64,000 nucleotides of DNA, taken from the NCBI GenBank assembly GCA_041648175.1, contig JBAZPO010000002.1, forward strand, positions 1-64,000, written 5' to 3'. Shown here in pieces: positions 43,158 to 52,430 of this stretch. Position 1 is the stretch's first letter, and every line of letters starts with the position of its first letter. The position numbers and the translations under genes are program-made. The notes under the pieces are model-generated. The model was not told where the DNA came from and searched no databases. It saw nothing but the letters and a program-made list of their open reading frames with translations. This stretch comes from Desulfobaccales bacterium (GTDB lineage: Bacteria > Desulfobacterota > Desulfobaccia > Desulfobaccales > 0-14-0-80-60-11).

Positions 43158-43903
43158 ATCAAGGCCTCGAGCAACTGGTCCGGGATATCGAAATTGGCGA
43201 AAACGTCGCTGACGTCATCGTGCTCCTCCAGCAATTCCACCAGCTTGAGCACCTGTTGGGCGGATTTCTCTTCATCGATTTTCACGGTGGTCTTGGGGCG
43301 CAACTGCACCTCCGCCAGGAGGGGCTTAAACCCCTGAGCCTCCAGGGCTTCATTGACTTCGATAAAGTTGATGGGGTCGGTGAGCACCTCGAACTGGCTC
43401 TCGTCGCTTTGCAGGTCTTCGGCGCCGCATTCCAGTGCGGCCTCCATAAGCTGCTCTTCATCCAGGCCTTCCCGATCGAAAACAATTACCCCTTTCTTGT
43501 CAAACATCCAGGCCACGCAACCGGGCTCCCCCAGGCTGCCGCCGTACTTGGTAATGAGATGACGGACGTCGGACACCGTGCGGTTCTTATTATCCGTGAG
43601 GGACTCCACCATCAGGGCTACCCCGGCGGGACCGTACCCTTCCAGAGTCAGCTCTTCAAAATTAGCACCGCCACTTTCCCCGGAGCCGCGCTTAATGGCC
43701 CGGCTAATATTGTCATTGGGCATGTTTTCCGCCCGGGCCGCAGCAATAGCCGCCCTGAGACGGGGATTGCCCATGGGGTCGCCTCCCCCCAGGCGGGCCG
43801 AAACGGTGACCTCTTTGGCCAATTTCCCGAAGAGTTTTCCCCGCTTGGCATCCAAAGCCCCTTTTTTCCGTTTGATGGTACTCCACTTGGAATGACCAGA
43901 CAT
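43154..43903 (-). CDS. yebC: YebC/PmpR-family protein
   Basis: 249 residues, normal length, starting MSGHSKWSTIKRKKGALDAK, the family signature. NPRLRAAIAAARAENMPNDN and EGYGPAGVALMVE follow. YebC-type proteins are transcription regulators in some species and act on ribosomes stalled at proline-rich stretches in others; which applies here is open. It precedes ruvC, the standard context in many bacteria. Confidence 0.94.
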   Translation of the reverse strand: MSGHSKWSTIKRKKGALDAKRGKLFGKLAKEVTVSARLGGGDPMGNPRLRAAIAAARAENMPNDNISRAIKRGSGESGGANFEELTLEGYGPAGVALMVESLTDNKNRTVSDVRHLITKYGGSLGEPGCVAWMFDKKGVIVFDREGLDEEQLMEAALECGAEDLQSDESQFEVLTDPINFIEVNEALEAQGFKPLLAEVQLRPKTTVKIDEEKSAQQVLKLVELLEEHDDVSDVFANFDIPDQLLEALM

Positions 43904-43949
43904 CTGGGCATGCTCCTCCTTATACTTAACTTCTGGCTTCTGGACGTGC

Positions 43950-44585
43950 TTAAGGCAACCGAGGATCGGATTGAATGGCGCCGCCGCCCGGCGGGACGCT
44001 CCGCTTCTTGAGGCCCAAAAAATAGATTTCCCGGCTGGCCGGACGGGACCCGGCCGGCTTCACCGGTCGGCAGCTCCCGAAGCTTGCCTTCAAAACCGCC
44101 AGCAAAGAACCGGTATCCGGCCCTTCAAAGACCTTGACCAGGAAATGGCCTCCGGCGCGGAGCAGTTGTGTGGCCCATTCCCAGGCCAGGAAAGCCAATT
44201 CCAAAGAACGCTGCTGATCCACCTGGCGCATGCCTGTAGTCTTGGGGGCCAGGTCGCTGACCACCACATCAAAAACCGGGCTTATGGCCTTGATGGTCTT
44301 TAAGTCTATACTTGTGACTTCTCCCTGCACGAAGTATAGGGGCGGCGCTACCTCGATTTCCACCGGGTTCGCATCCACCCCCACTACCAGACCGCGAGGC
44401 CCAGTGCGCCCGGCAATATATTGGAGCCATGACCCCGGGCTGCACCCCAGGTCCAGAACCCGTTGATCCGCCTTAAAGAGGTGGTATTTTTCATCCACTT
44501 CCTTGAGCTTGTAAATGGCCCGGGCTACATATCCTTCGGCCCGGGCCCGGGTCCGGTAAAAGTCGGGCTGCCCAGGGCGAGGCAT
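43950..44585 (-). CDS. rlmE: 23S rRNA 2'-O-ribose methyltransferase RlmE/FtsJ
   Basis: 211 residues. SAM-binding VLDLGCSPGSWLQY (about 43-56) and the K-D-K-E tetrad (Lys in ARAIYKLKE, Asp in VVSDLAPKTTG, Lys in HFLVKVFEG, Glu in SREIYFLG). The enzyme methylates U2552 of 23S rRNA in late 50S assembly. It heads the rlmE-yebC-ruvC-ruvA run. The last 20 residues are Pro/Gly-rich and variable. Confidence 0.93.
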   Translation of the reverse strand: MPRPGQPDFYRTRARAEGYVARAIYKLKEVDEKYHLFKADQRVLDLGCSPGSWLQYIAGRTGPRGLVVGVDANPVEIEVAPPLYFVQGEVTSIDLKTIKAISPVFDVVVSDLAPKTTGMRQVDQQRSLELAFLAWEWATQLLRAGGHFLVKVFEGPDTGSLLAVLKASFGSCRPVKPAGSRPASREIYFLGLKKRSVPPGGGAIQSDPRLP

Positions 44586-44785
44586 ACGGTAAAATGCCTA
44601 TCTTAGTAAATTAATTAAGTTTCTTTTAGCATACGTCCCCAATTTTCGCAATGAAAATTCTCCCACCGTCAAAAATCTGACATAAGCCTGCAAGGTTAGG
44701 AAAGATTTTACTTCGCTTCCCAAGGGCTTAGCCGATGCAAGCTCTCGGATGTGGCCGACTCAAAAGACCACTGTAAAGCATTATT

Positions 44786-44807
44786 AGCATGTTATTACAG
44801 CATGTTA
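44786..44807 (+). promoter_or_regulatory. Tandem AGCATGTTA, possible enhancer-binding site
   Basis: AGCATGTTA at 44786-44794 and again at 44799-44807, 13 bases apart, about 75-95 bases upstream of the sigma-54 -24 element. Position and repetition fit an activator site for a sigma-54 enhancer-binding protein. Confidence 0.45.
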
Positions 44808-44879
44808 ATCACATTAGCTCTATGAGACAAAGTTCCGAAAGCCCGTCCAGCCGGGGCTGTTAACTGAGGAGTTTTGGAC

Positions 44880-44896
44880 TTGGCATAATCATTGCT
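44880..44896 (+). promoter_or_regulatory. Sigma-54 (-24/-12) promoter of flhG-fliA
   Basis: TTGGCATAATCATTGCT: GG and GC separated by exactly ten bases, matching the TGGCA-N5-TTGC consensus. It lies about 83 bases before flhG, so the start site would be near 44907. Sigma-54 control of middle flagellar genes is standard in many polar flagellates. Confidence 0.82.
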
Positions 44897-44978
44897 CAAC
44901 CTGATTAACGAATAGGCAAGCTTAGAGTTGATCAGGGGTTGTCAGGATGAGGACCTCTGATCCAGAGGGACCGGGAGC

Positions 44979-45869
44979 ATGGAATCAGATCTCAGACCGG
45001 CATCGTTCATAACCAAACCGGATCAAATGCTCCGGGAAACCCCCTTTTTTCAAAGAGGGAAGAGGTCTGGCCCCTTCAGGGTCATTTCGGTGACGTCCGG
45101 CAAAGGTGGGGTGGGCAAGTCCAATATCGTGGTTAATCTCGGATTGGCTTTAGCCCAGCAGGGACTCAAAGTGCTCCTTATCGATGCCGACCTAGGTCTG
45201 GGTAATCTGGATATTCTTTTAGGCCTGACCCCGCAATTTACCATCCAGGATATTTTGTCCCTGCGGCACAGGCTCGCGGATGTCATCGTAGAAGGTCCCG
45301 GTGGCCTCAAAATTCTCGCGGCCTCTTCCGGCATCTCCGAACTGGCGATGCTGGATGAATCCCAAAAGCTCTTCCTGCTCGATGAAATGGACCATTACAC
45401 CGAGGATGTCGATGTCGTCCTCATTGATACTGGGGCCGGCATCTCTTCCAATGTTCTATTTTTCAATATTGCCGCCAACGAACGTATCGTCGTGGTCAAC
45501 AACCAACCCCCCTCCATTGCTGATGCTTACGCCTTGATTAAGGTTCTGGCGACCCAATATGGCGAGAAAAGCTTCAGACTTCTAGTAAACGGTCTGGCCC
45601 ATGAGCGGGAAGCAGTGTTGGTCTACCGTACCCTGCTCAAAGTGACGGAGCGCTTCTTGGGACAGGAGATTTCCTTAGATTATCTCGGTTTTATCCCTCT
45701 CGATGCAGCGGTGCCCCAAGCGGTTATGAGACAACAGCCGGTCTTGGCTCTCTACCCCCGGACTCCAGCCAGTAAATCTTTTGTGGCTTTAGCGCAAAGT
45801 CTGTGGGAATCATCCCGACCGTCAGGGATTGACGGCAATATCAAATTATTTTGGCGTCGCTTCCTTTGA
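44979..45869 (+). CDS. flhG: Flagellar number regulator FlhG (MinD-like ATPase)
   Basis: 296-residue ParA/MinD-family ATPase. VISVTSGKGGVGKSN is the deviant Walker A, LLIDADLGLGNLDIL follows, and VDVVLIDTGAGIS is Walker B. The roughly 35-residue leader before the P-loop, with PDQ, is typical of FlhG/FleN, which restrains FlhF and FleQ-type activators to set flagellar number. FlhF, its usual upstream partner, is not here. fliA follows closely and a sigma-54 promoter precedes. Confidence 0.9.
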   Translation: MESDLRPASFITKPDQMLRETPFFQRGKRSGPFRVISVTSGKGGVGKSNIVVNLGLALAQQGLKVLLIDADLGLGNLDILLGLTPQFTIQDILSLRHRLADVIVEGPGGLKILAASSGISELAMLDESQKLFLLDEMDHYTEDVDVVLIDTGAGISSNVLFFNIAANERIVVVNNQPPSIADAYALIKVLATQYGEKSFRLLVNGLAHEREAVLVYRTLLKVTERFLGQEISLDYLGFIPLDAAVPQAVMRQQPVLALYPRTPASKSFVALAQSLWESSRPSGIDGNIKLFWRRFL

Positions 45870-45899
45870 GCGCGTCAGGTGAGCGAAAGCGGGGAAATC

Positions 45900-46694
45900 A
45901 TGGAAGAGCCGTCCTTAGTCCAGATGAACCTGGAAGCTATCCCTGGCTATGGTGCCGAGAAATTAGATTCCGACTGCCAAGAGCGGATGGTGCTGCAGTA
46001 TGCGCCGTTGATCAAATATATCGCCTCTCGCCTGGCGTTGCGCCTGCCGTCTCACATCTCCCTGGAAGACCTGGTCAGTTCCGGTATTATTGGGTTGATT
46101 GATGCGGTCCAGAAGTTCGATCCCTCCAAGAATATCAACTTTAAAACCTATGCGGAATTCCGCATCAAGGGAGCGATGCTGGATGAATTGCGGAGTCTAG
46201 ACTGGATCCCTCGGTCCGTACGGAAAAAGTCTCATCTCGTCGAGAACGCTTTTGCCCAATTACAAAAGGATTTGGGGAGGCCGGCCGAAGCCGAAGAGGT
46301 GGCTGAACTTCTCGGTTTGGAGTTGGTTGAATTTCACCAACTCCTGAATGAAACCAAAGCCGTATCCCTGGTAGCTCTGGAAGACAGCAGAAAAAGCGTG
46401 GGCGGGTATGCAGGTTACCTGGAGCATGAACTCCTGGAGACTATTCAAGACGATAATGCCCGGGATTCCTTATTGGCGGTACATTTTTCCGAACTCCAGG
46501 AAACCATGGTGCAGGCCATCGAAGCTCTGCCTGACAAAGAAAAGTTATTAATATCATTATATTATTATGAAGAACTTACCATGAAGGAAATCGGTCAGAT
46601 CATGGGCTATACTGAATCCCGCATTTCTCAGTTACATACCCAAGCCATGTATCGCCTTAGACATAAGCTCCGGGAATACACCCAAGAAGTCTGA
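45900..46694 (+). CDS. fliA: Flagellar sigma factor FliA (sigma-28)
   Basis: About 264 residues. Region 2: EDLVSSGIIGLIDAVQKFDP and FKTYAEFRIKGAMLDELR then DWIPRSVRKK, the FliA/WhiG signature; region 3 near 130; region 4 helix-turn-helix LTMKEIGQIMGYTESRISQL. It drives late flagellar and chemotaxis genes. ATG at 45900 with GGGGA upstream is preferred; an in-frame GTG at 45879 would add seven residues. Co-transcribed with flhG. Confidence 0.93.
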   Translation: MEEPSLVQMNLEAIPGYGAEKLDSDCQERMVLQYAPLIKYIASRLALRLPSHISLEDLVSSGIIGLIDAVQKFDPSKNINFKTYAEFRIKGAMLDELRSLDWIPRSVRKKSHLVENAFAQLQKDLGRPAEAEEVAELLGLELVEFHQLLNETKAVSLVALEDSRKSVGGYAGYLEHELLETIQDDNARDSLLAVHFSELQETMVQAIEALPDKEKLLISLYYYEELTMKEIGQIMGYTESRISQLHTQAMYRLRHKLREYTQEV

Positions 46695-46729
46695 AATCGG
46701 CCGGAAACTGGCCGGAAGGGAGGAAGATC

Positions 46730-46987
46730 TTGTCCCTTTCATCTTATGGAATGTTTTTCGTCGGTGTGGCGTTGGGCGGATTGGTATTATTGGCTATTTT
46801 CAGTATGCTGGTCATGGCCCGCAAGCAAGACGAAGATCAGGATCGACTGGAAATTGAACTGCGCCGGGAAAATAATCTCGCGCTCCATGGCGATCATGCG
46901 GGAAGCTCCGATAATATTCTGGTCACCCTCGATTCAGACCTTAATGGAGTCAGCACTACCAAAACCAGGATGCTCATAAACCGATGA
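46730..46987 (+). CDS. Small single-span membrane protein after fliA
   Basis: 85 residues, not recognised. One membrane helix (about 7-29, YGMFFVGVALGGLVLLAIFS), then a charged cytoplasmic tail with RKQDEDQDRLEIELRRE. The start is TTG, well supported by AGGGAGG just upstream. Position 35 bases after fliA implies the same transcript and a likely flagellar or motility role; no more can be said. Confidence 0.7.
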   Translation: MSLSSYGMFFVGVALGGLVLLAIFSMLVMARKQDEDQDRLEIELRRENNLALHGDHAGSSDNILVTLDSDLNGVSTTKTRMLINR

Positions 46988-47217
46988 GTTGGCCTGTCCC
47001 TGTCCGGCGGTTCGAGCGTGGTCCTTGGGAGAAAACTTAGCTCAGAGACAGTCTGCAAAGCGCAAACCCGCCTGTTTGCATTTGAGTACCAGCCTTACTT
47101 AACTTCATTCAAATCGTTTGACCATACGGTTATCCCTGCTCCTTATTGCATCAACCCTGATTTTCCATTAAACTGCCCCCCAAACCAATTATTTTTGATA
47201 AATGCTTGAGGCCCTTA

Positions 47218-48936
47218 ATGCAGATGGAAAGACTGTCAAAACGTCTTCGGGTTGCTCGGGGAGAAGAGCCGGCAGAACTGGTGCTTACCGGCGGCAAGGT
47301 TGCTAATGTCTATACCGGGGAGTGGCAGGAAACTGACGTGGCCCTGTGCGATGGGGTCATCGCGGGTTTGGGGGATTATGCCGGGCCCAGGTTACCGGTG
47401 ACCGGTCGCTGCATCCTCCCGGGTCTCATTGATGGCCACCTCCATCTGGAGAGCAGCATGCTCACTCCCCGGGAACTCTCCCGAGCTTTATTGCCCCTGG
47501 GGACCACCACCGTGGTGGCTGACCCCCACGAGATCGCCAATGTCTGGGGCACCCGGGGCCTGGATTATTTGTTGGGCAGCAGCGCAGGTCTGCCAGTGGA
47601 TTTTTTCTTCATGCTGCCTTCCTGTGTCCCGGCCACCCCCCTGGAGACTTCCGGAGCATGTTTGGAGGCCCGGGATCTGGAGCCATACCTTCACCATCCT
47701 CGAGTTCTAGGTCTGGCGGAAGTGATGAATTTTCCCGGCCTGGTGGCCGGAGACCGAGGTCTCCTGGCCAAGCTCGCTCTGTTTCCCGAGGGTCCGGTGG
47801 ACGGCCATGCCCCGCTGCTCTCAGGTAAAGCCCTCAACGCCTATCGGCTCGCCGGTATCGCCTCCGATCACGAATGCACCGCTTTGGCGGAAGCCCAAGA
47901 GAAGCTGAGATTGGGGTTTTACCTGATGCTGCGGGAAGGCAGCCTGGCCAAGAACCTATTCGATCTCCTTCCGGCAGTAACTCCCGCCAACCTCCGTCGC
48001 ACCATGTTGGTCACTGATGACAGCCATCCTGAAGACCTGGTCCGCACCGGTCATCTCAACCACCTCCTGCGTCAGGCGGTATCCTGGGGTTTGGATCCCC
48101 TGGCTGCAATAACTATGGCCACTTTGAATCCGGCGGAATATTTCCATCTCCGGGATCGTGGCGCGGTGGCACCGGGACTGGCAGCAGATTTGGTAGTAGT
48201 GGAAGACCTCCAAGAATTTCACATTGACAAGGTTCTGAAAAACGGCAAACTGGTGGTGGATAAAGGCAAACTGGTGGCCGAGCCGGAGGTGCCTCCGATT
48301 CCGGCCCCGGCCTCATCAATGGACGTAAGAGGCCTGCGTCTGGAGGCTCTTTCGCCTCCGGCTACCGGGAGCATGGCCAAAGTTATCGGTCTGGTTCCCG
48401 GTCAGCTGCTCACCGAGAAACGCCTCCTGGCTGCGCCCGTCCGGGAAGGCCGGTTGGCGACGGACCCCGCCAAGGACATTTTAAAATTGGCGGTGGTGGA
48501 ACGACACCATGGCACCGGACATCTGGGTCTGGGATTGGTCCAGGGATTCGGATTGCGCCAGGGTGCCTTGGCCGCTTCGGTGGCCCATGATTCCCATAAT
48601 ATCGTCGTGGTTGGGGTCAACGAGGCGGACATGCTGCAGGCAGTGCGCCATTTAGTGGATCTGGGGGGCGGTATGGCGGTAGTGGCTGGCGGCAGGGTAG
48701 TGGCCGATTTGGCGCTGCCCATCGCCGGCTTGATCAGCCCGAGGCCCCTGGAACAGGTGGCGGAGGCCTATGGTGCTCTCCAAGCAGCTTATCAAGGGCT
48801 GGGGGGAACCTTACGAGATCCTTTCATGGCCCTGTCTTTTCTGGCTTTGCCGGTTATCCCGGCCTTGAAACTCACCGATCTGGGGCTGGTGGACGTGGAC
48901 CGTTTCCAGATAGTCCCGCTCTTCGGGGCGGACTAA
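47218..48936 (+). CDS. ade: Adenine deaminase
   Basis: About 572 residues, amidohydrolase family. LPGLIDGHLHLESSMLTP holds the metal-binding HxH, DPHEIANVWG and VDGHAPLLSG follow, with SDHECT and LVTDDSHPEDL. The C-terminal 200 residues (KDILKLAVVERHHGTG, VAHDSHNIVVVG) form the extra domain typical of bacterial adenine deaminase, which turns adenine into hypoxanthine for salvage. ATG at 47218 with GAGG six bases upstream is preferred to the in-frame TTG at 47206. Confidence 0.95.
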   Translation: MQMERLSKRLRVARGEEPAELVLTGGKVANVYTGEWQETDVALCDGVIAGLGDYAGPRLPVTGRCILPGLIDGHLHLESSMLTPRELSRALLPLGTTTVVADPHEIANVWGTRGLDYLLGSSAGLPVDFFFMLPSCVPATPLETSGACLEARDLEPYLHHPRVLGLAEVMNFPGLVAGDRGLLAKLALFPEGPVDGHAPLLSGKALNAYRLAGIASDHECTALAEAQEKLRLGFYLMLREGSLAKNLFDLLPAVTPANLRRTMLVTDDSHPEDLVRTGHLNHLLRQAVSWGLDPLAAITMATLNPAEYFHLRDRGAVAPGLAADLVVVEDLQEFHIDKVLKNGKLVVDKGKLVAEPEVPPIPAPASSMDVRGLRLEALSPPATGSMAKVIGLVPGQLLTEKRLLAAPVREGRLATDPAKDILKLAVVERHHGTGHLGLGLVQGFGLRQGALAASVAHDSHNIVVVGVNEADMLQAVRHLVDLGGGMAVVAGGRVVADLALPIAGLISPRPLEQVAEAYGALQAAYQGLGGTLRDPFMALSFLALPVIPALKLTDLGLVDVDRFQIVPLFGAD

Positions 48937-48999
48937 TTCTCTTAATACTGTGGATTTTCTCCGCGATCGTGGAATCTTGCGTCGAAAGAGAGCTACTCT

Positions 49000-49983
49000 A
49001 TGAGTTTAGTCCTTACTGCTTCCGAGGTGATGCGGGTATTGGATATGGATCTGGCGCTGGCCGCGGCCCGGGATGCCTTTCGGGCTTATGGTGAAGGCCG
49101 GGCGAACATGCCCCCCAAGGCCTATTTAACTCTGGCTCACGGAGACTTTCGGGCCATGTACGGTGAAATTTTCTTGCCCGAGGACCACATCTGCGGGTTG
49201 AAGTGGGTCAATGTCCATCCCGATAACCCGGCCAAAGGGTTGCTCACCGTGATGGCCAAGATCCTCCTAAATGACCCGGAAACCGGTCTGGAGTTCGCCG
49301 ACCTGGACGGGACCCATGTCACCGACTACCGCACCGGAGCCGCGGGTGGAGTGGCAGCCCAATACCTGGCCCGGGCCGACGCCACCCGGTTGGGACTGAT
49401 TGGGGCCGGGGCCCAGGCTCGTACCCAGGTGGCGGCTATTTTGAAGGTGCGGCCTATCAGGGACATCATGGTGTTCGACCGCCATCTGGAACACTCTCAG
49501 GCCCTGGCGGATGAGTTGGCCATGACCTACGGCATAAAAGCCCAGGCTGCCAGCGCCGCCGCTGAGGCTGTGATGGATCGGGACATCGTGGTCACCACCA
49601 CCCCCAGCCGGACCCCAGTGGTTAAGCGGGAATGGGTCTCGGCCGGCACCCATATCAATGCCATCGGCGCGGATGCTGCCGGCAAACAGGAACTGGACTC
49701 GGCCATCCTCACCGGCTCCAAGGTGGTGGTGGACGATTGGGCCCAGGCTTCCCACTCCGGAGAAATCAACGTTCCCCTGGCCCGAGGCGGACTGAATCCG
49801 GAGCAGGTCTATGGCTCTTTAGGAGAAATTGTGGCAGGTAAGAAGCCAGGGCGCACAGCACCGGAAGAGATCACCGTGTTCGACTCCACCGGCCTAATTA
49901 TTCAGGATCTCGCCCTGGGGTTGGCGGTTTATAAACGCGCCTTAGAGAAGGGACTGGGAGAAGAAAAGGATTTTTTGAAATAA
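49000..49983 (+). CDS. Ornithine cyclodeaminase/alanine dehydrogenase homologue
   Basis: 327-residue member of the ornithine cyclodeaminase/mu-crystallin family. LGLIGAGAQARTQVAAI (about 131-147) is the NAD-binding loop; GLKWVNVHPDNP carries the substrate-binding Lys; GTHINAIGADAAGKQELD is a family signature. Members act as ornithine cyclodeaminase, archaeal-type alanine dehydrogenase or ketimine reductase; the sequence does not separate these. It follows ade by about 60 bases in the same direction and may share its transcript. Confidence 0.9.
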   Translation: MSLVLTASEVMRVLDMDLALAAARDAFRAYGEGRANMPPKAYLTLAHGDFRAMYGEIFLPEDHICGLKWVNVHPDNPAKGLLTVMAKILLNDPETGLEFADLDGTHVTDYRTGAAGGVAAQYLARADATRLGLIGAGAQARTQVAAILKVRPIRDIMVFDRHLEHSQALADELAMTYGIKAQAASAAAEAVMDRDIVVTTTPSRTPVVKREWVSAGTHINAIGADAAGKQELDSAILTGSKVVVDDWAQASHSGEINVPLARGGLNPEQVYGSLGEIVAGKKPGRTAPEEITVFDSTGLIIQDLALGLAVYKRALEKGLGEEKDFLK

Positions 49984-50050
49984 TCAAATTAGGGAACTTA
50001 CCAATAACCGGGTGATCTTGTTAAACCGCAATGAAAAATTCTCACGGCTA

Positions 50051-50078
50051 TTTACAAACTAGGATATGGTGGTAAAAT
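50051..50078 (+). promoter_or_regulatory. Promoter of the tRNA-Val/tRNA-Asp unit
   Basis: TTTACA at 50051-50056 and TAAAAT at 50073-50078 with a 16-base spacer, followed by GTCCCG. It points at the tRNA pair, with a start site near 50085 and a leader of about 100 bases. Confidence 0.6.
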
Positions 50079-50182
50079 AGTCCCGTGACCAAGCGAGATG
50101 GTGTTACAGCAAATTAGAGATCAGATTTTTCGCACCCTCGGCACCAGCGGGTGTATACACACTGCAAGTGAAAACAGTAGGC

Positions 50183-50258
50183 GGGCGGATAGCTCAGTTG
50201 GGAGAGCATCGGCCTTACAAGCCGGGGGTCACAGGTTCGAGCCCTGTTCCGCCTACCA
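50183..50258 (+). tRNA. tRNA-Val (UAC)
   Basis: Acceptor stem GGGCGGA with TCCGCCT (one G-U pair), D arm AGCTCAGTTGGGAGAGC, anticodon loop CTTACAA (anticodon TAC), T arm CAGGTTCGAGCCCTG. CCA is encoded at 50256-50258. Confidence 0.95.
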
Positions 50259-50265
50259 GCCCTGC

Positions 50266-50342
<77 letters not shown>

Positions 50343-50355
50343 TAATGAAATCAAT

Positions 50356-50389
50356 GGGTTAGGCCAATCGGCCTAACCCTTATTTATTT
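50356..50389 (+). terminator. Terminator of the tRNA unit
   Basis: GGGTTAGGCC, loop AATC, GGCCTAACCC: a perfect ten-pair stem followed by TTATTTATTT. Confidence 0.88.
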
Positions 50390-50761
50390 CCCCCCAACAC
50401 TATCCCCAACACCCAAATACAAAATCATCGAAAATCGGGCCAACGGAGGCCGTTCTTCTATGGGATAGGAACACCCGGACGAGGGGGTCTGTCATGGCGA
50501 TAATAAAATTCCAAATAGATTATTAGTTCGGAGAGTAAGCCGGAGAGGCCATGCTTCCGGCCAGCGAGGAGAACTCCAATTTTGAGTGGTAAGTTGCTCA
50601 GGTTGCCTCTCAAATGCGCCACGCATCGTCTGAGCCACGATCTGGGGTAAGTCAATGGAAGGGGGGGGAGGGGAGGTAAAGGGTGGGTGCGCTCTTGGCG
50701 GGGAAGGCCGGCCAGAAGAAGGTCGTCAGAACCCCATGCCTATTTTGTGATGCCTGATGCT
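50390..50761. other. Gene-free sequence after the tRNAs
   Basis: About 370 bases. An open frame on the minus strand at 50458-50655 (65 codons) has no ribosome site and no recognised content. It may be part of the same decayed region as the following pseudogene. Confidence 0.4.
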
Positions 50762-51067
50762 TTAGCCATCAGCATTATCCCTTCCTGATCTGGCTTTAGT
50801 TGGAAACCGGAACACCTCTCTTACGCCTGTGTAATCGCTCTCCCGGGTCCGGCTCACAAGGTTCAGGACTCCGCCCTGGTCTTTGAGGAAGGTATTGGCC
50901 ACGGCCTCCAAAATGACCCCTGCGGCGTAGTTGGCCCCCAGAATTTTCCAGGGTGAGAAATAAGTCAGATTTACCAGGTTGATGATTTAGCGGCCACGCA
51001 GTTCCGCCTCGATGATCCCAGGTAAGGGCAAAACTTTAGCGTTTCCTTGATAGAGGTAAAAATCATT
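50762..51067 (-). pseudogene. Decayed gene fragment with in-frame stop
   Basis: One minus-strand frame reads NDFYLYQGNAKVLPLPGIIE then AELRGR, a TAA, then IINLVNLTYFSPWKILGANY, AAGVILEAVANTFLKDQGG and VLNLVSRTRE before the final stop at 50762. The protein-like character on both sides of the TAA at 50987-50989 indicates an inactivated gene with no start codon left. The family was not recognised. Confidence 0.5.
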
Positions 51068-51407
51068 CTATTAAGAATAACTATAATAAAGAAGCAGCTT
51101 CCCCGGATTTTTTAATCCCGCGCCTGTTTGTGAATAGAAGTCCAGATCCTCTCAACGGGAGTGCAGGACCGGGCTACGGCATCCCCCGAAGGGACGAGGA
51201 CGGAGACCATCACGAGAACGGACGAGAGCGTGAAGTCAATAACCTGCTGACGGCACCACTTACAACATGGTGTAACGCGCCCCGACTCCGCTTCGATAGG
51301 CTCGCACTGCTTCCGGCGAGTTCAACCACGACGACTCCCGGAGGCCTCTGCGATGTCTGCGGCAAGTTCTGGTGCGGTGATACTACGATCTCGTCGCTGA
51401 GGCCCCG
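51068..51407. other. Gene-free sequence downstream of hdrB
   Basis: 340 bases between the decayed fragment and the 3' end of the Hdr operon. A plus-strand frame (51130-51525) runs through it and into hdrB but lacks coding character. No terminator hairpin with a T-run was found after the hdrB stop. Confidence 0.4.
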
Positions 51408-52313
51408 TTATGCATTCGGGTTGACGTCCACCAGGCGGCTTATGACGGAGTCCCTCGGTACGTTGCATATCGATGCGACCTGTTTCGGATCAAATCCCAG
51501 ACAGAGGGCGAGCAGCTGGTTGTAATCGAAAACCGGTATCTTGTAGCGCTCTTCGCCAACCTGTTCATTGAGGGTATTCTGAACCCTTTCCATATGCATC
51601 AGACAGGTGATACAGGAGACTGCGATAAAATCGGCCTTGGTTTCATCGAGTATTGCATCGAACTTGGTTTTGGCAAACTCGATAGCCTGCTCCGGAGTGC
51701 TTTTCATGAATCCGCCGGCGCCGCCACAGCATTGCAGTTCACGACTATAGCCGTCCACCGTGGCACCAAGCGCCTCCACCAACCGCCGCATGCCCTCCGG
51801 CGCCCTGGCGGATTTTTCAAACCCCACGACCTCACTCGGGAACAAGGTATGGCAGGGATACTGGACGATACCATGGAGTCCCTTCAGACTCTTTTTGAGC
51901 AGCGAGGCAATCTTCTCCGGGCCTATTTCCCTAAAGAGGACTTCCGACACATGGCGTACCTTCGATTTTCCCGTGACCTGCCGCCCGGTCGGCTCGAGCA
52001 GTTCATTGGTGTGCGCCAGCTTTTCAGCATCATGCATCAAATGCTCCCGTCCCATGCGCAGGGAACTGTAACATGAACCACACTGCACAACGAAATCACA
52101 CCCCTTCTGCTCGGCAATGGAAAGATTCCAGCCGCTAGTCGCCATCCAGGCCTCCTCATCGGCAGACGGGAAAGCACCGAATGCCGGACAGCAGACATAG
52201 TTGTCGGCATCCACCAGATCAATGCCCAGAACGGGCATTGACGCCCTTATGGCCCGCTCCACATCCGGTCGGATGGCAGGTGTATTACAGCCCGGGAAGA
52301 AACATAATTGCAT
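51408..52313 (-). CDS. hdrB: Heterodisulfide reductase subunit B-like protein
   Basis: 301 residues with two CCG (cysteine-rich) domains: FFPGCN, CCPAFGAF and CGSCYSS in the first; YPCHTL, CCGGAGGF and CITCLMH in the second. In methanogens these bind the two non-cubane 4Fe-4S clusters that reduce the CoM-S-S-CoB disulfide; bacterial versions reduce an unknown disulfide or pass electrons. ATG at 52313 with GAGGA upstream is preferred; an in-frame start at 52382 would add 23 residues unlike HdrB. Last gene of the operon. Confidence 0.92.
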   Translation of the reverse strand: MQLCFFPGCNTPAIRPDVERAIRASMPVLGIDLVDADNYVCCPAFGAFPSADEEAWMATSGWNLSIAEQKGCDFVVQCGSCYSSLRMGREHLMHDAEKLAHTNELLEPTGRQVTGKSKVRHVSEVLFREIGPEKIASLLKKSLKGLHGIVQYPCHTLFPSEVVGFEKSARAPEGMRRLVEALGATVDGYSRELQCCGGAGGFMKSTPEQAIEFAKTKFDAILDETKADFIAVSCITCLMHMERVQNTLNEQVGEERYKIPVFDYNQLLALCLGFDPKQVASICNVPRDSVISRLVDVNPNA

Positions 52314-52430
52314 CTCTTTGTCCTCATGTGTATGAAATGATCGCTCAAAGCCAGGCGGCGACCGATCATTTTCACAGTTCACCTATGATTGTGAAGGAAA
52401 ACAACCAGGTTCAACTGAGAGTCACTTTTT

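Noticed and set aside
47018..47209. 63-codon frame before adenine deaminase as a gene
   Set aside because: It has no ribosome site, no recognisable content and reads straight into the ade leader.
51130..51525. Plus-strand frame of 131 codons opposite the end of hdrB
   Set aside because: It overlaps hdrB, which has clear cysteine motifs, and its own composition is low-information.
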